Source of the DNA: Daphnia pulex
Lineage: Eukaryota; Arthropoda; Branchiopoda; Diplostraca; Daphniidae
Assembly: GCF_021134715.1 (NCBI RefSeq)
Contig: NC_060019.1
Location: 12,538,001-12,602,000, forward strand
DNA length: 64,000 bases
Direction: 5' to 3'
Position 1 is the first letter of the stretch, and each line of letters opens with the position of its first letter. The notes beneath the pieces are model-generated. The model was not told where the DNA came from, made no database searches, and worked only from the letters and a program-made list of their open reading frames with translations. Below, piece by piece: positions 63,554 to 64,000 of this stretch. Both the position numbers and the translations under genes were made by a program.

Positions 63554-64000
63554 ATGTGGATTTTCGCAGTTCCGTTTTACCTTCGACGCATCAAGATAAT
63601 AATAGGTTCAATGTTTTTGATTTCCTTATCGTTTACCTTGTGGATTCGGGTTGCAGTGATTGCCGAACCGACAACCAAATTTCCTTTTCATAGTTTGTGT
63701 TGCGATTCACATCAACTCTTGTCTGAAGATCAAAAATGTGTCGGCCTGGTGCTGGGTAGCGCCAACCCATTAGAAGAATTAAATACCTACACGTCTGAAT
63801 TAGTGATGGACCCTTTATTTCAGTGTACTAATGTTGATGGTTCGAAACTGTTGTATTTCACTACCGGGGAAATATCACAGAACGGGACGATTGTCGAACC
63901 ATTTTCCAATCGAACTCTTTTAAAAGGAGATTACTGCGTTCAGCCGTCGACGCGGATGGGATTGACCGCGGTCCTTTTCTGTCGCCGCCCAGTTCAAATA
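63554..64000 (+). CDS. Methuselah-like G-protein-coupled receptor, N-terminal exon (3' partial)
   Basis: An open frame of 149 codons runs from ATG at 63554 to the window edge without a stop. It begins MWIFAVPFYLRRIKIIIG with a hydrophobic FLISLSFTLWIRVAVIA suited to a signal peptide or anchor. An extracellular part follows with paired cysteines (LCCDSHQLLSEDQKCVG), FQCTNVDGSKLLYFTTGE, potential N-glycosylation sites (NGT, NRT), GDYCVQPS and FCRRP. The Cys-Cys...Cys...Tyr-Cys layout is that of the methuselah/mthl ectodomain, which precedes a secretin-like seven-helix domain. That domain lies outside the window, so the class assignment rests on the ectodomain alone. Confidence 0.6.
   Translation, partial: MWIFAVPFYLRRIKIIIGSMFLISLSFTLWIRVAVIAEPTTKFPFHSLCCDSHQLLSEDQKCVGLVLGSANPLEELNTYTSELVMDPLFQCTNVDGSKLLYFTTGEISQNGTIVEPFSNRTLLKGDYCVQPSTRMGLTAVLFCRRPVQI

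Overview
The window is nuclear DNA of an arthropod, most likely a water flea (Daphnia). The genes are split by many very short introns (mostly 50-80 bp). The proteins match conserved animal families, and there are tandem gustatory receptors and a kinase plus ankyrin-repeat gene of a type I associate with Daphnia. The species is inferred from protein character and was not tested by any search.

Layout. 1-3036 (+): 3' part of the FBXW7/archipelago F-box/WD40 ubiquitin-ligase receptor, with a helix-hairpin-helix segment apparently spliced onto its N-terminal side. 3037-12000: gene-poor and AT-rich, holding a broken kinase-ankyrin gene (5149-6461, -), an 11-bp minisatellite framed by 18-bp direct repeats, degenerate tandem copies and hairpins. 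12000-23136: about 11 kb without a convincing gene, rich in GA/CT tracts, probably the upstream or intronic territory of the next gene. 23137-27896 (+): a secreted protein with three galactose-binding-like (discoidin/fucolectin) domains. 28424-36478 (-): Integrator subunit 1. 36706-39980 (+): MYSM1-type histone H2A deubiquitinase. 40369-41872 (-): SLC52 riboflavin transporter. 43080-45230 (-): NOP2 rRNA cytosine methyltransferase. 45668-50556 (+): NCKAP1/Hem of the WAVE complex. 51117-62321 (+): a tandem array of four intact gustatory-receptor-type genes plus two relics. 63554-64000 (+): the first exon of a methuselah-like receptor, cut by the window edge.

Housekeeping genes sit in head-to-head pairs with short shared upstream regions: IntS1/MYSM1 are 227 bp apart and NOP2/NCKAP1 437 bp apart. 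IntS1 and the discoidin gene converge tail-to-tail. The receptor array stands apart. Its genes share a six-exon structure with identical phases, a conserved upstream block (E-box, an ACGTC-type core, and a TGCGCAACTCGTAG element about 55-75 bp before the ATG), and mosaic sequence patterns that point to gene conversion. I regard this array, its shared promoter and its mosaic exon 3 as the most interesting part of the window, followed by the HhH-FBXW7 junction.
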